This document shows positions 5,369 through 12,919 of a stretch of DNA of 31,007 nt, one piece after another. Below the pieces are notes generated by a model, which worked only from the letters and a program-made list of their open reading frames with translations, was not told the origin of the DNA and made no database searches. This stretch comes from a virus. The position numbers were made by a program, and so were the translations under genes. Location of the stretch: IMG/VR virus record IMGVR_UViG_3300032304_000973, positions 1 to 31,007 of that record; one strand, 5' to 3'. How positions within the stretch are numbered: position 1 is the first letter of the stretch; every line of letters begins with the position of its first letter.

Positions 5369-5749
5369 ATGAAGAAGATGCGTCGCCTGACCCTCGACTA
5401 CACCCAGTTCCTTGCCGACTACAAGGAAGCGTTCGAGGCTGGCATCACGGTCAATGAGTTCTGCCAACTCATCGGCCTGTCAATCGGTGGCCTTCACACC
5501 CGGATGGAGACGCTCGCCAAGAGAGGCGTTCTACTTCCGCTGCTGAAGGGCATGCACGTCAAGTCCCGGCAGGGGGCACGCCTTGCTGGCAAGCCCATGC
5601 CCACACGTCGCAAGCCCGGCCTGATCCTCGACGCCATCCACGTCGAGCCTGTCCCCTCCCTGCCCGAGCCCGTCGCTGACGAGCCCGGCACGCAGGATGT
5701 CCCCGTCCCGGCGTTCGCCTTCACGGCATACGTCGGCTCCGGTTTCTAG
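5369..5749 (+). CDS. Putative helix-turn-helix protein
   Basis: A 126-residue protein whose ATG follows GAGGAGAG..TTCCC. Residues about 8-55 can be read as a helix-turn-helix: a first helix YTQFLADYKEAFEAG, then ITVNEFCQLIGL, SIGGLHTRMETLAKRGV as recognition helix, and a short strand LLPLLKG. Residues 60-85 are basic (KSRQGARLAGKPMPTRRKPG) and the end is Pro/acidic-rich and probably disordered. This would fit a small DNA-binding regulator or terminase-small-subunit-like protein. It is the last gene before box copy 7 and the ATPase module. Moderate certainty for the HTH, none for the target. Confidence 0.55.
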   Translation: MKKMRRLTLDYTQFLADYKEAFEAGITVNEFCQLIGLSIGGLHTRMETLAKRGVLLPLLKGMHVKSRQGARLAGKPMPTRRKPGLILDAIHVEPVPSLPEPVADEPGTQDVPVPAFAFTAYVGSGF

Positions 5750-5766
5750 TCGATGGCCGCAGGATT

Positions 5767-5781
5767 CCCGATCCGGAGTCC
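5767..5781 (+). promoter_or_regulatory. Repeated leader box, copy 7
   Basis: Core CCCGATCCGGAGTCC with GGATT before it, 79 bases before the ATG of the MoxR-like gene. This is the last copy I can find; none is seen in the rest of the window on either strand. Confidence 0.75.
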
Positions 5782-5789
5782 ATTCGGTG

Positions 5790-5823
5790 GGGGGAAGGGG
5801 TGGCACTGTGCTGCCCCTCCCCC
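5790..5823 (+). other. Leader stem-loop before the MoxR-like gene
   Basis: The left arm (GGGGG-a-AGGGG-TGGCA, 5790-5805) pairs with the right arm (TGCTGCCCCTCCCCC, 5809-5823): about 15 pairs with one bulged A and wobbles near the tip. No T-run follows. Confidence 0.55.
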
Positions 5824-5860
5824 AGTCCAGTAGGTTTCACACTCTGAGGAGTTCTCAATC

Positions 5861-6976
5861 ATGTCTCGCCCCAATCTCGGCAACGTGCCCGGCTTTCTCG
5901 CCCTTCAAGTTGCCCCCACCCTGTTTCAGGGAGGTGTCGGACTCGGCAAGTCATCCTCGCTGGAGGCGCTGGCCGGTGCCCTCAAGCGTAGGCTGGTCGC
6001 ACTGTACGGTGCGACTCACCTGCCCGAAGATTTCTCTGGTTACCCCACGCCTGACCACGAGGCTGGCGTGGTACGCATGCTGCCCACTGACCTGTGGGAA
6101 CAGACGAAGGATGGAATGGCACTCGTCTGCATCGACGAGGTGACCAACGTGCCGTCCGCCACACAGGCTGGCCTCCTGTCCGTCCTCACTGAGCGACGGG
6201 TGGGTGGCTACCGGATGCCCGAGTCCACGCTCATGGTGGGTGCGATGAACCCACCCGAACTGTGCCCCAACGCAGTGCCCCTCTCGCCTGCGATGCGGTC
6301 GCGGTTCGTCCACTTCGACTGGGTGGTGGACTACGACCACTGGTTCGCTGGCCTGCGGGCTGGCTGCGTGTGGTCTGCCCCTGAGTTCCCCATCGTGCCG
6401 GGCCACTGGACCGACATGCTTCCGCAGTTCGGCTCGCTTGTCGAGGCGTTCCTGCGGTCGGCCCCCGATGCCCGCGAGAAGTTGCCGACTGACGACACGA
6501 CCCTCGCCTTCCCCAACCTGCGGACGTGGACGTACCTCGTCAAGGTCTGTGCCGCAGCGGAAGCCTGCGGGTACGAGTGGCGGAAGGAACGGAAAGACCC
6601 CATCTACGCCACGCTCTGTGCCGGTGCGGTGGGGACGGAACATTCCAGTATGTTCCTGCGGTACGCCCAGCAACTCGACCTGCTCAACCCGGAGGAGTTC
6701 CTGAGCGGGACGGTCAACTACAAGTACGAGAACAGGCCGGACGCCAACATCTGCCTGCTGACTGGCATCGTCCGCTGCCTGCGGTCGAACCCGTCTAAGG
6801 AACGGTGGGAGCGTGCGGCTGAGGCGTTCCTTGAGATCGGCACGCATGAGATCGAGTCGTTCCTCATGCAGTTCAAGTCCTTCTGGAAGCCGGTGAAGGA
6901 CGGTGGCGTGCGGCCCGACGGGTGGACTCCCCCGAAGGAAACGCTCGCCAAGTTGATGGCACTGGTGCAGTCGTGA
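5861..6976 (+). CDS. MoxR-like AAA+ ATPase
   Basis: A 371-residue protein, the usual size for MoxR ATPases. Walker A is GGVGLGKS (residues 24-31), Walker B is MALVCIDE (86-93), sensor 1 is the Asn of GAMNPP (about 130), and LSPAMRSRF (about 141-149) supplies the Arg finger region. The C-terminal 220 residues form a helical lid. MoxR proteins hydrolyse ATP to remodel or load cofactors into partner complexes and almost always work with a VWA-domain protein; such a partner lies two genes on (7170-8594). The start follows TGAGGAG. The end overlaps the next start (GTGA at 6973-6976), so the module is co-translated. It is headed by box copy 7 and a strong stem-loop. Confidence 0.85.
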   Translation: MSRPNLGNVPGFLALQVAPTLFQGGVGLGKSSSLEALAGALKRRLVALYGATHLPEDFSGYPTPDHEAGVVRMLPTDLWEQTKDGMALVCIDEVTNVPSATQAGLLSVLTERRVGGYRMPESTLMVGAMNPPELCPNAVPLSPAMRSRFVHFDWVVDYDHWFAGLRAGCVWSAPEFPIVPGHWTDMLPQFGSLVEAFLRSAPDAREKLPTDDTTLAFPNLRTWTYLVKVCAAAEACGYEWRKERKDPIYATLCAGAVGTEHSSMFLRYAQQLDLLNPEEFLSGTVNYKYENRPDANICLLTGIVRCLRSNPSKERWERAAEAFLEIGTHEIESFLMQFKSFWKPVKDGGVRPDGWTPPKETLAKLMALVQS

Positions 6977-7173
6977 CCGCTACGCCTGCACAGATGAAGG
7001 AGGATGCACTGCGGGGGTTGTGTCACAGCGACCCCCGCAGTCCCTTCTTCATCGAACCCGATGACGACGATGCAACGCCACGCACAGTTCCGTGCGGCGG
7101 TTGCGACTGCTGCTTCTACGGCAGAGACACACTGGCCCGACACATCATCACCCTGTTGGAGGAGAGACAATGA
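6973..7173 (+). CDS. Small Cys-rich protein between the ATPase and VWA genes
   Basis: A 66-residue protein starting at GTG 6973 in a GTGA overlap with the ATPase stop; an ATG seven codons later (6994) is an alternative. The key segment is CGGCDCCFYGRDTLARH (residues about 43-59), which packs four Cys and a His and could bind zinc. The N-terminal half is acidic (EPDDDDAT). Its stop overlaps the start of the VWA gene. The tight coupling on both sides suggests it works within the ATPase/VWA complex, perhaps as an adaptor; no family recognised. Confidence 0.6.
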   Translation: MTATPAQMKEDALRGLCHSDPRSPFFIEPDDDDATPRTVPCGGCDCCFYGRDTLARHIITLLEERQ

Positions 7174-8594
7174 CCCCACGACAACTGCTCGGTCAGGCAC
7201 GGGTGCGGACGTTTGAGTACGTCCCCTACCTTGCCTCCTACATCTACAGTCTCAAGGAACGGGAGACTCCCGGCATCGGCACTACCGCTGTCGATGATGC
7301 GGGGAACCTGTACTGGGACCCCAAGTTCATAGTCGAGTGCGGAGTAGACAAGGGTGCGTACCTTGTCGCGCACGAAGTGCTGCACCTCATCTTCGACCAC
7401 CACTCGCGGGCGAAGGAGATGGTGCCGCACCCCACCCCGCAGCAGAAGTTCATCCTGAACGTGGCGGCTGACCTTGTCGTCGAGCAGACGCTCAAGGGCA
7501 TGCGTCACCTGCGGCCTGAGGGTGGCATCTGTCTGGGAGTATGCGTCCCGCAACTGGGCGGGGTGAAACTCAACTTCCCAGAGAACCGTTCGTTCCAAGA
7601 ATACTACCGACTGATCTGCGAGAAACTGAAGACTCAGTCAGAACAGGAGAAGAAGGATGACAAAAGCAAGGCACGCGGCGATGGTCGTGGCGGTGACTCG
7701 CGGAATCCCGGACAACCGGGTGATCGTGATAGCCAACGGCCGAACGGCTCTGGCCCTCAAGCGGGCAGCGATCAGTCAGGGAGCGGCGGTGACTCCGCCG
7801 ACAACCCTGCCGGACAGGGACGGGATCAGGGACATGGCGGCAGTCCTGCTGACCGTCGCCCCTGCGCTCCGGGAACTGGCGGTTCGTGTGCTGACGGCGT
7901 CAAGAGGCAGTACGAAGTCGAGAGCGATGGGTCGTGGGAAACCTACGGGCAGGACATCGCAGCGGCAGGCATCGAGAAGTACGAGAACGACAATCCCGGC
8001 TCGGTGCCCGGCACCATCAAAGACGCGATCAAGGCCCGGCTGCACCCCACGCCGGACCCGTTCGCCCAACTGAAGTCTGCCGTCTGCACTAGCGTTGCTT
8101 CGCCTGTCGGTGGGCGTGACTTCACCCACCGCAGGCGGTCGAAGAAGCAGTCGCCGGGCAAGGACGACCCGCTGCTGCACGGGCGGATGACGGTGCAGCC
8201 CTACGCTGTCGTGATCGTGGACACGTCGGGCTCGATGATGACCCCTGAGATTCAGGCGAAGGCCCTGTCTGTGATCGGGCAGGGTCTGCGGAAGTTGGGG
8301 AGGGTGAAGGTGTACTGTGCCGACACCCACGTCCGGTCGAAGGCGGAGGTGTCCAGCATCCGCTCGTTCGACTGGCATGGCGGTGGTGGCACCAACATGT
8401 CGAGGGCGGTGGAGGAGGTGGACGAGAAGGACAAGCCCGACTCGATCATCCTCCTCACCGACGCCGAGACTCACTGGTCGTCCAAGAAGCCGCGAGCCCG
8501 CGTGGTCGTGGCCTACACGGGCAAGCGTGGGTCGCACTGGCACAAGGCGATCCCGTCCTACTTCCGCACCGTCCCCCTCACGAAGGAGTCCTGA
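7170..8594 (+). CDS. HExxH metallopeptidase-like plus VWA-like domain protein (DUF2201 type)
   Basis: A 474-residue protein with the ATG at 7170 following TTGGAGGAGAGAC. Residues about 5-165 hold a peptidase-like domain with HEVLH (68-72) and further His at 77-78, as in the N-terminal domain of the DUF2201 family. Residues about 165-265 are a Gly/Ser/Asp/Gln-rich, probably disordered linker. Residues about 345-474 are a VWA-like domain with a DTSGS metal-ion site (351-355), a GGGGTNM turn and IILLTDAE. Together with the MoxR-like ATPase this forms the classic AAA+/VWA pair that remodels or activates a target. The HExxH makes cleavage of a protein possible but not proven. The target could be a host complex or the 325-residue protein that follows. 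Confidence 0.8.
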   Translation: MTPRQLLGQARVRTFEYVPYLASYIYSLKERETPGIGTTAVDDAGNLYWDPKFIVECGVDKGAYLVAHEVLHLIFDHHSRAKEMVPHPTPQQKFILNVAADLVVEQTLKGMRHLRPEGGICLGVCVPQLGGVKLNFPENRSFQEYYRLICEKLKTQSEQEKKDDKSKARGDGRGGDSRNPGQPGDRDSQRPNGSGPQAGSDQSGSGGDSADNPAGQGRDQGHGGSPADRRPCAPGTGGSCADGVKRQYEVESDGSWETYGQDIAAAGIEKYENDNPGSVPGTIKDAIKARLHPTPDPFAQLKSAVCTSVASPVGGRDFTHRRRSKKQSPGKDDPLLHGRMTVQPYAVVIVDTSGSMMTPEIQAKALSVIGQGLRKLGRVKVYCADTHVRSKAEVSSIRSFDWHGGGGTNMSRAVEEVDEKDKPDSIILLTDAETHWSSKKPRARVVVAYTGKRGSHWHKAIPSYFRTVPLTKES

Positions 8595-8595
8595 C

Positions 8596-9573
8596 ATGGA
8601 AGGGAAACTGAAGCGACTGAAGAAGAACGTGATGACGTTCGATCAGATTGACCAGCGGGTGTACCGTGCGAGGAATGGTTCCTTCACGCGGCCACCCGAC
8701 ATCTTGCACCAAGACAAGGCGGGGACGGTGACAGCCTATGTCCCATACATCGGGTGCATGGGGTACTGGCTGCACTGGAAGGGCGTCCTCAAGGAATACG
8801 GGTGCGTCTCGACAGCCGAGACTGCGACAATGACCTTCGCGTCCGTGTGGAAACTCTCGGACGGAGACACTGGCTACATCGTGTACGGGACCGAAATCGA
8901 CAGGGCGAAGGACGACTGGGAAAAGGCGAGACTGAGACTTTGGAGACGCTACGTCCGGGCCCTCACGCCGCACGATTCTCGCATAAGGATCGAGGAGGGC
9001 ACCCGCTTGTTCTATCGAGTGCGACGAGACGGGCATGTCGAGGGCCCATGGTCAGCATCGTCCGGGCCACAGAGCCGTGAGAACCCGAATCAGTTCAAGC
9101 ACGGCATGTGGAAGACTCTCCCGAAAGCCATGCGTCCGCAGCCAGAATCTTGGGCGAAGGGCGATAGCATGCGGTTCGCGGAGCATCCAAAGTTCATGTC
9201 ACGAAGCATCCGGTTCGTGCGTGAACTGCGTCGGCAACTGAAGGGAGGGCCGGAGCATGTCATTCAGTTGCTGCACAAACAGGAAGGCCGGACGTTCGGA
9301 CCAGAGTCGGTGCAGTTCTCTGTGTGCCTGCCGCCAACCCGGAATGCGAACGGGCCGCGAATCATCGTGGCGGCAGCGATGCACACCTACGAATCGCGGC
9401 ACCGCTACAGAGTTGATGGTGACTACACGCCACATCACTCGCAGTATTACGTCTGGTACGAGCAGCACGGCAGCCGATCTGAAGGGACGGATCGGTTCAA
9501 GTGCGGCAAGGAAGCGATGGCGGCGATCATCGAGTGGTACTGGAGTTTCCTCCGCATACCCGGACCGGAGTGA
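8596..9573 (+). CDS. Unknown protein of 325 aa following the MoxR/VWA pair
   Basis: The ATG at 8596 stands two bases after the VWA stop and uses AAGGAGTCC as binding site. The 325-residue product is basic and rich in Arg, Trp, Tyr and His. Recognisable segments are few: YVPYIGCMGYWLHWKGV, WEKARLRLWRRYVRAL, FYRVRRDGHVEGPW, a Lys/Arg helix RFVRELRRQLKGG, and GTDRFKCGKEAMAAIIEWYWSFL at the end. There is no Walker motif or metal cluster. Position suggests it is the third partner or the client of the ATPase/VWA system. I do not recognise a family. Confidence 0.65.
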   Translation: MEGKLKRLKKNVMTFDQIDQRVYRARNGSFTRPPDILHQDKAGTVTAYVPYIGCMGYWLHWKGVLKEYGCVSTAETATMTFASVWKLSDGDTGYIVYGTEIDRAKDDWEKARLRLWRRYVRALTPHDSRIRIEEGTRLFYRVRRDGHVEGPWSASSGPQSRENPNQFKHGMWKTLPKAMRPQPESWAKGDSMRFAEHPKFMSRSIRFVRELRRQLKGGPEHVIQLLHKQEGRTFGPESVQFSVCLPPTRNANGPRIIVAAAMHTYESRHRYRVDGDYTPHHSQYYVWYEQHGSRSEGTDRFKCGKEAMAAIIEWYWSFLRIPGPE

Positions 9574-9578
9574 CAGAC

Positions 9579-9782
9579 ATGCTTGACACCAAGTACAGCG
9601 GCTACTCCATCCGCGAGCGATGGAACGAGATGATCGGCAGGAACGACTCGACCTTCGGGTTCCTGTTGCGTCTCTGTGTCGTTGGGTTCTGTGTCGTCAC
9701 GGCACTGGACCCGCATGCCAGTTACTACATGTCACCGCAGATATGGGTGCTGGTCTGGCTGTTCATTTACTTCTACCTGTAG
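9579..9782 (+). CDS. Small membrane protein
   Basis: A 67-residue protein starting five bases after the previous stop; the upstream CCGGAG is a fair binding site. A charged N-terminus (SIRERWNEMIGRND) is followed by a membrane segment FLLRLCVVGFCVVTAL and a second aromatic one, IWVLVWLFIYFYL, that runs to the C-terminus. It probably inserts in the inner membrane as a two-pass protein. It could be a holin, a superinfection factor or a membrane anchor for the module upstream; nothing decides between these. Confidence 0.6.
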   Translation: MLDTKYSGYSIRERWNEMIGRNDSTFGFLLRLCVVGFCVVTALDPHASYYMSPQIWVLVWLFIYFYL

Positions 9783-9791
9783 GAGACACTC

Positions 9792-10529
9792 ATGCCAATG
9801 GTCTACTGTTACGGCAGGGCCTCGACTGACAAGCAGGCCCTGACCGAATCGGCACAGCGTTCGGTCTGCGAGGACTACGTCCAGAGGGCACTGACCCCGC
9901 TGGGTTTCCAGTACGGTGGCTGGCACTACGATCCCGCCACGTCCGGCAGCACCCAGATGTTCGAACGGGAGCAGGGTCGCAGGCTCTGGGTTCTGGTTCA
10001 GCCGGGCGACAGGATCGTGTGGGCGAAACTCGACCGGGCATTCCGCTCGTCATACGACTTCGTCAGCACCATGCAGTTGTTGCAGTCGAAGGGTGTGTCG
10101 TTCTCCTCGCTCGACATCGGTCTGGACAGCAGCACCCCCATCGGCAAGTGTGTGTTCACCATCATGGCGGCGTTCGCAGAACTGGAGCGTGACTTCATCC
10201 GGGAGCGGACACGCAACGGCATGCGGGCGAAGCGACAGGTCAACAAGCCCATCAACCCCCACGCACCCATCGGTTGGAAGAAGGTGGGCGTGAAGCGGGA
10301 TTCCTACTGGCTCCCCGACCCACTGGAGCGGGCTCAGGTTGACCGGATGGTGACCATGCGGGATGCAGGCACGAGCCTTGAGCGGATCGTCATCGCGTTC
10401 AGGGCCGAGAGGCGGACGAACGGCAGGTTCTGGAACATCAACTCGGTGACGCGAGCCATCACGGCAGCAAGGGCTCGCTACCCAAAAGCGTTCCAAGAAC
10501 CTTCAGTGCCACGTCCAGCCTCCGTTTGA
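9792..10529 (+). CDS. Serine recombinase (resolvase/invertase family)
   Basis: A 245-residue protein; TAGGAGACACTC precedes the ATG. The catalytic N-terminal domain shows YGRASTDKQ (Arg 9, nucleophile Ser 11), then GDRIVWAKLDRAFRS (residues 72-86, with the conserved LDR.FR), and TPIGKCVFTIMAAFAELERDFIRERT, the long helix of the dimer interface. Residues 150-235 form a small DNA-binding part (ERAQVDRMVTMRDAGTSLERIVIAFR). The length is that of a small resolvase or invertase rather than a large serine integrase. It may resolve multimers, invert a segment or act in integration. Its last 71 bases overlap the 3' end of the opposite-strand sigma gene. Confidence 0.85.
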   Translation: MPMVYCYGRASTDKQALTESAQRSVCEDYVQRALTPLGFQYGGWHYDPATSGSTQMFEREQGRRLWVLVQPGDRIVWAKLDRAFRSSYDFVSTMQLLQSKGVSFSSLDIGLDSSTPIGKCVFTIMAAFAELERDFIRERTRNGMRAKRQVNKPINPHAPIGWKKVGVKRDSYWLPDPLERAQVDRMVTMRDAGTSLERIVIAFRAERRTNGRFWNINSVTRAITAARARYPKAFQEPSVPRPASV

Positions 10530-10980
10530 TGGTTCGTGGGTCGCAGCGAGCGTAGTCCCCTATCTCCCGGAGACTGAGCCCGCGATAGTACCGCAGGTGG
10601 ATGAGCCTGCGGTAGCGTGCAGGGAGGCGGGCGATGGCTGTCTGGAGTTTGGTGGCCATGCTGTTGGGGGCAACTGCCAGTGCCTCCGCCAACTCCATTG
10701 GCACCCGGTCAGGCGAGTCGTACCGGGACCGACGGTTCCTGTCGATCTCTTTCAGCAGGGCGTTGCGAACCGCCATCGAGAAGTAGGTCGTGACCTTCGA
10801 CTTGTCGGAGTCATAGGTCTTGGCCGCACGGCACACCGCAAGGTAGGCCACACTCATGGAGTCGATCTGTCGCAGCGGCTTGCGAAGCGTCGGGTATCGA
10901 CACCTGAAGGCGATGATCGCCTTCGGGACGACAGCCATCGCCTCCTCCGCCAGTGCTTTCTGTTGGTCTGTGAGGTGCAT
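10459..10980 (-). CDS. Sigma-70 family RNA polymerase sigma factor
   Basis: A 173-residue protein. Region 2 is seen in MSVAYLAVCRAAKTYD, then KVTTYFSMAVRNALLKEIDR (residues about 41-80). Region 4 is the HTH at IARLPARYRRLIHLRYYRG, then LSLREIGDYARCDPRTIKRR, near the C-terminus. Regions 1 and 3 are missing, as in ECF-like or phage-encoded factors. It would redirect host RNA polymerase to phage promoters. The start is uncertain: AAGG directly abuts the ATG at 10980, while a well-placed AAGGAGG serves an out-of-frame ATG at 11002. It is the last gene of the long leftward cluster and overlaps the serine recombinase tail to tail by 71 bases. Confidence 0.8.
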   Translation of the reverse strand: MHLTDQQKALAEEAMAVVPKAIIAFRCRYPTLRKPLRQIDSMSVAYLAVCRAAKTYDSDKSKVTTYFSMAVRNALLKEIDRNRRSRYDSPDRVPMELAEALAVAPNSMATKLQTAIARLPARYRRLIHLRYYRGLSLREIGDYARCDPRTIKRRLDVALKVLGTLLGSEPLLP

Positions 10981-11003
10981 CCTTGCACGCTGGAGTGCCC
11001 ATG

Positions 11004-11321
11004 TCAGCCTCCTTCGCCTCCCTCGACCGGCAGCAACGCCACCGCATCAGCCAGCGGCACTATCTCCACCGTCGCCATCATCTCGGGCGTGATGTAGTCA
11101 AACGCCCCATGCAGCAAGCCGCCCGGCCCGACTTCTGAGAGAACGTCACCGCAGAGCATCCACCGGCCATCGGTGAGTTGCCGCCCTGCCGGAACGTGGC
11201 GAGGGTCGCCGTGTTCCATCTGCACTTGGTACAGGGCGGCGGCAACTTCGTATGAGTAGACAAGTGCGAGGTCTTTGCACTCGGCGTATGGCACCGGGAG
11301 CGTGAGTTCCGCGAGTGTCAT
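11004..11321 (-). CDS. Unknown protein downstream of the adhesin
   Basis: A 105-residue protein; GGAGGAATGTCTG precedes the ATG at 11321 and the start overlaps the stop of the LamG-type gene (TGATGA). The sequence has a helix SYEVAAALYQVQMEHG, a possible beta turn GRQLTDGRWMLCGDVL and an end rich in Gly/Glu (PVEGGEGG). No family recognised. As a co-translated partner of a receptor-binding-type protein it might be a small tail-associated or chaperone protein, which is an inference from position. Confidence 0.65.
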   Translation of the reverse strand: MTLAELTLPVPYAECKDLALVYSYEVAAALYQVQMEHGDPRHVPAGRQLTDGRWMLCGDVLSEVGPGGLLHGAFDYITPEMMATVEIVPLADAVALLPVEGGEGG

Positions 11322-12919
11322 CAGACATTCCTCCCCAGCGCAGTCTGGAGCGCCAGCATGGCAGCGGTGTATGCGTCAACCTGCGACTGCGAAAGTCCGA
11401 GTCCGAGTGAGTACGCCATGACCCTGCCGTTGATAAACGAGTCGGCCGTGCCTTGATTGTTGTTGGCAAAGATGAAAAACGGCCGGGCCGATGTGACTCC
11501 GGCAATCCCGCCAGAGATGTCCAGCGTTGAGTTTGCTTGCGAAACAGCGTTGTAGTAGTTGTCCAGCCTGTCTACTGCCGTGCGAGACAACACCCTGAAG
11601 CCACCAGCGGCTCCGGTCTGCGAACCTCCGGTGTTGAAGTTTGCAGTCGCACTTGCCATGTATTGCCCGAACACTGCCGATGTGCTGAAAATGCCGTTGC
11701 TAAGGTAGATTTGTGATGCAGTTGCCGTATCCCGGCAACCAATCCACGCGCGAGTTTGATCGCCTCCGCTCGGCTGCGAGTGATACACCGCGTTATGTGC
11801 GGATATGTATGACGGCAGATTGGACGGGGCGAGTCCGGTGTCAAGGTACTTGGTTGTTCCGTTGCCCGTCAGCCCGCCGCTCGCACCTGTCTCTGTGTAG
11901 TCGCCACTGATGAACGGACCGGTGTTGGTGTCGATAGTGTTGCCAAACTGCGTCCCACCAAGCGACGTTCCGCGATAGAGAGGGACGAAACAGGCGTTGA
12001 GGCCAGTTCCGGCAAACAGGTTGAGGCGATAGAAGCGGTCCCGCAGCCCCGACTCGGCGTCGATAGCGTTGCAGAACTGATTCACCGCTGCCGCCGTGCT
12101 GGCACTCACCGTGCCGCCGTTGGCGTAGACGCGATTCACCCAATCGTTCGCGTCGGCGTTGCTGACTTGCGGGGCGAGGGTGATGCCCCACTTGGCGGCG
12201 AGGTAGCGTTCGAGACGCGACACCTCCGCAGCCGAAAGGAGACGGTCGTAATAGATGAACTCCGCGATGTTGCCGTTCAGTCCGTAGATATTCGTCGGCA
12301 GCGAGAGAAAGCGAACGGCGTGGCTCCCCGCGAACGTCTGCGAGTCGGTGGTCGCGGTGCCGTACACGCCGTTTCTGTAGATTTGACCGAGCGAGGTGTC
12401 GGTCAGGCCCGCGACGATCGACCACTCGCTTGCCGCGTACCCGATGTCGGAGTGCGTCTGTGCGTTGCCAGTGCCGCCGCGCGTAGTTCGGACAGTCAGT
12501 GGGGCGTTTTGGACTGCGATTCGCGGCTGGTCGTTGATGCTCCCGCGCTGGTAGACGGCTTGGTTGAGAGCGGATGCGCGAAACACCGCGAGCGCCGTGT
12601 TCCCTGCCGTGTAGTTCCACGCAGGTGTGACGAGGGCAACGCTGCCCGTCCCGTTGTTTGCGACTGTGCTGCGGGCGTTCAGTGACGCCGCAGCGACGGT
12701 CGGCCTGCTCCCCGCCGTCGCCTGCGTTGCGTGTCGCGCGTTCCCACTCTTGTCCCCCCAGTACCCCACCGGATCGCTCGTCGCGGTGGCTGGGACCGTG
12801 CCGTCGCTGTTCTGGAACAGCGTGGATGAGTCGCTTGCGTCCAGCCACAGGGCGAGGCCGCTGATGGAGCGGGGGGTGAAGTTACTCGCCGGTCTGAGCA
12901 GGCGGGCGCTTGCGGTCAT
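11321..12919 (-). CDS. LamG/ConA-like repeat protein, probable tail receptor-binding protein
   Basis: A 532-residue protein with AGAGGAAGCG before the ATG. Residues about 15-245 form a concanavalin/LamG-like unit opening with ISGLALWLDASDSST, with VGYWGDKSGNARHA and the ending FIYYDRLLSAAEVSRLERYL that typifies phage and environmental LamG proteins. A linker with NDWVNRVYANGGTVS leads to a second, diverged unit (residues about 300-532, with SGGLTGNGTTKYLDTG and FFIFANNNQG). Such proteins bind glycans. Low Cys, high Ser/Thr/Gly/Asn content and position beside the membrane-protein cassette fit a tail tip or fibre adhesin. Overlaps on both ends (TGATGA, GATGA) show co-translation. Confidence 0.75.
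   Translation of the reverse strand: MTASARLLRPASNFTPRSISGLALWLDASDSSTLFQNSDGTVPATATSDPVGYWGDKSGNARHATQATAGSRPTVAAASLNARSTVANNGTGSVALVTPAWNYTAGNTALAVFRASALNQAVYQRGSINDQPRIAVQNAPLTVRTTRGGTGNAQTHSDIGYAASEWSIVAGLTDTSLGQIYRNGVYGTATTDSQTFAGSHAVRFLSLPTNIYGLNGNIAEFIYYDRLLSAAEVSRLERYLAAKWGITLAPQVSNADANDWVNRVYANGGTVSASTAAAVNQFCNAIDAESGLRDRFYRLNLFAGTGLNACFVPLYRGTSLGGTQFGNTIDTNTGPFISGDYTETGASGGLTGNGTTKYLDTGLAPSNLPSYISAHNAVYHSQPSGGDQTRAWIGCRDTATASQIYLSNGIFSTSAVFGQYMASATANFNTGGSQTGAAGGFRVLSRTAVDRLDNYYNAVSQANSTLDISGGIAGVTSARPFFIFANNNQGTADSFINGRVMAYSLGLGLSQSQVDAYTAAMLALQTALGRNV

Noticed and set aside
7657-8073. 138-aa plus-strand ORF inside the VWA gene
   Set aside because: It arises from the Gly/Ser/Asp linker of the VWA protein read in another frame, with no separate evidence.
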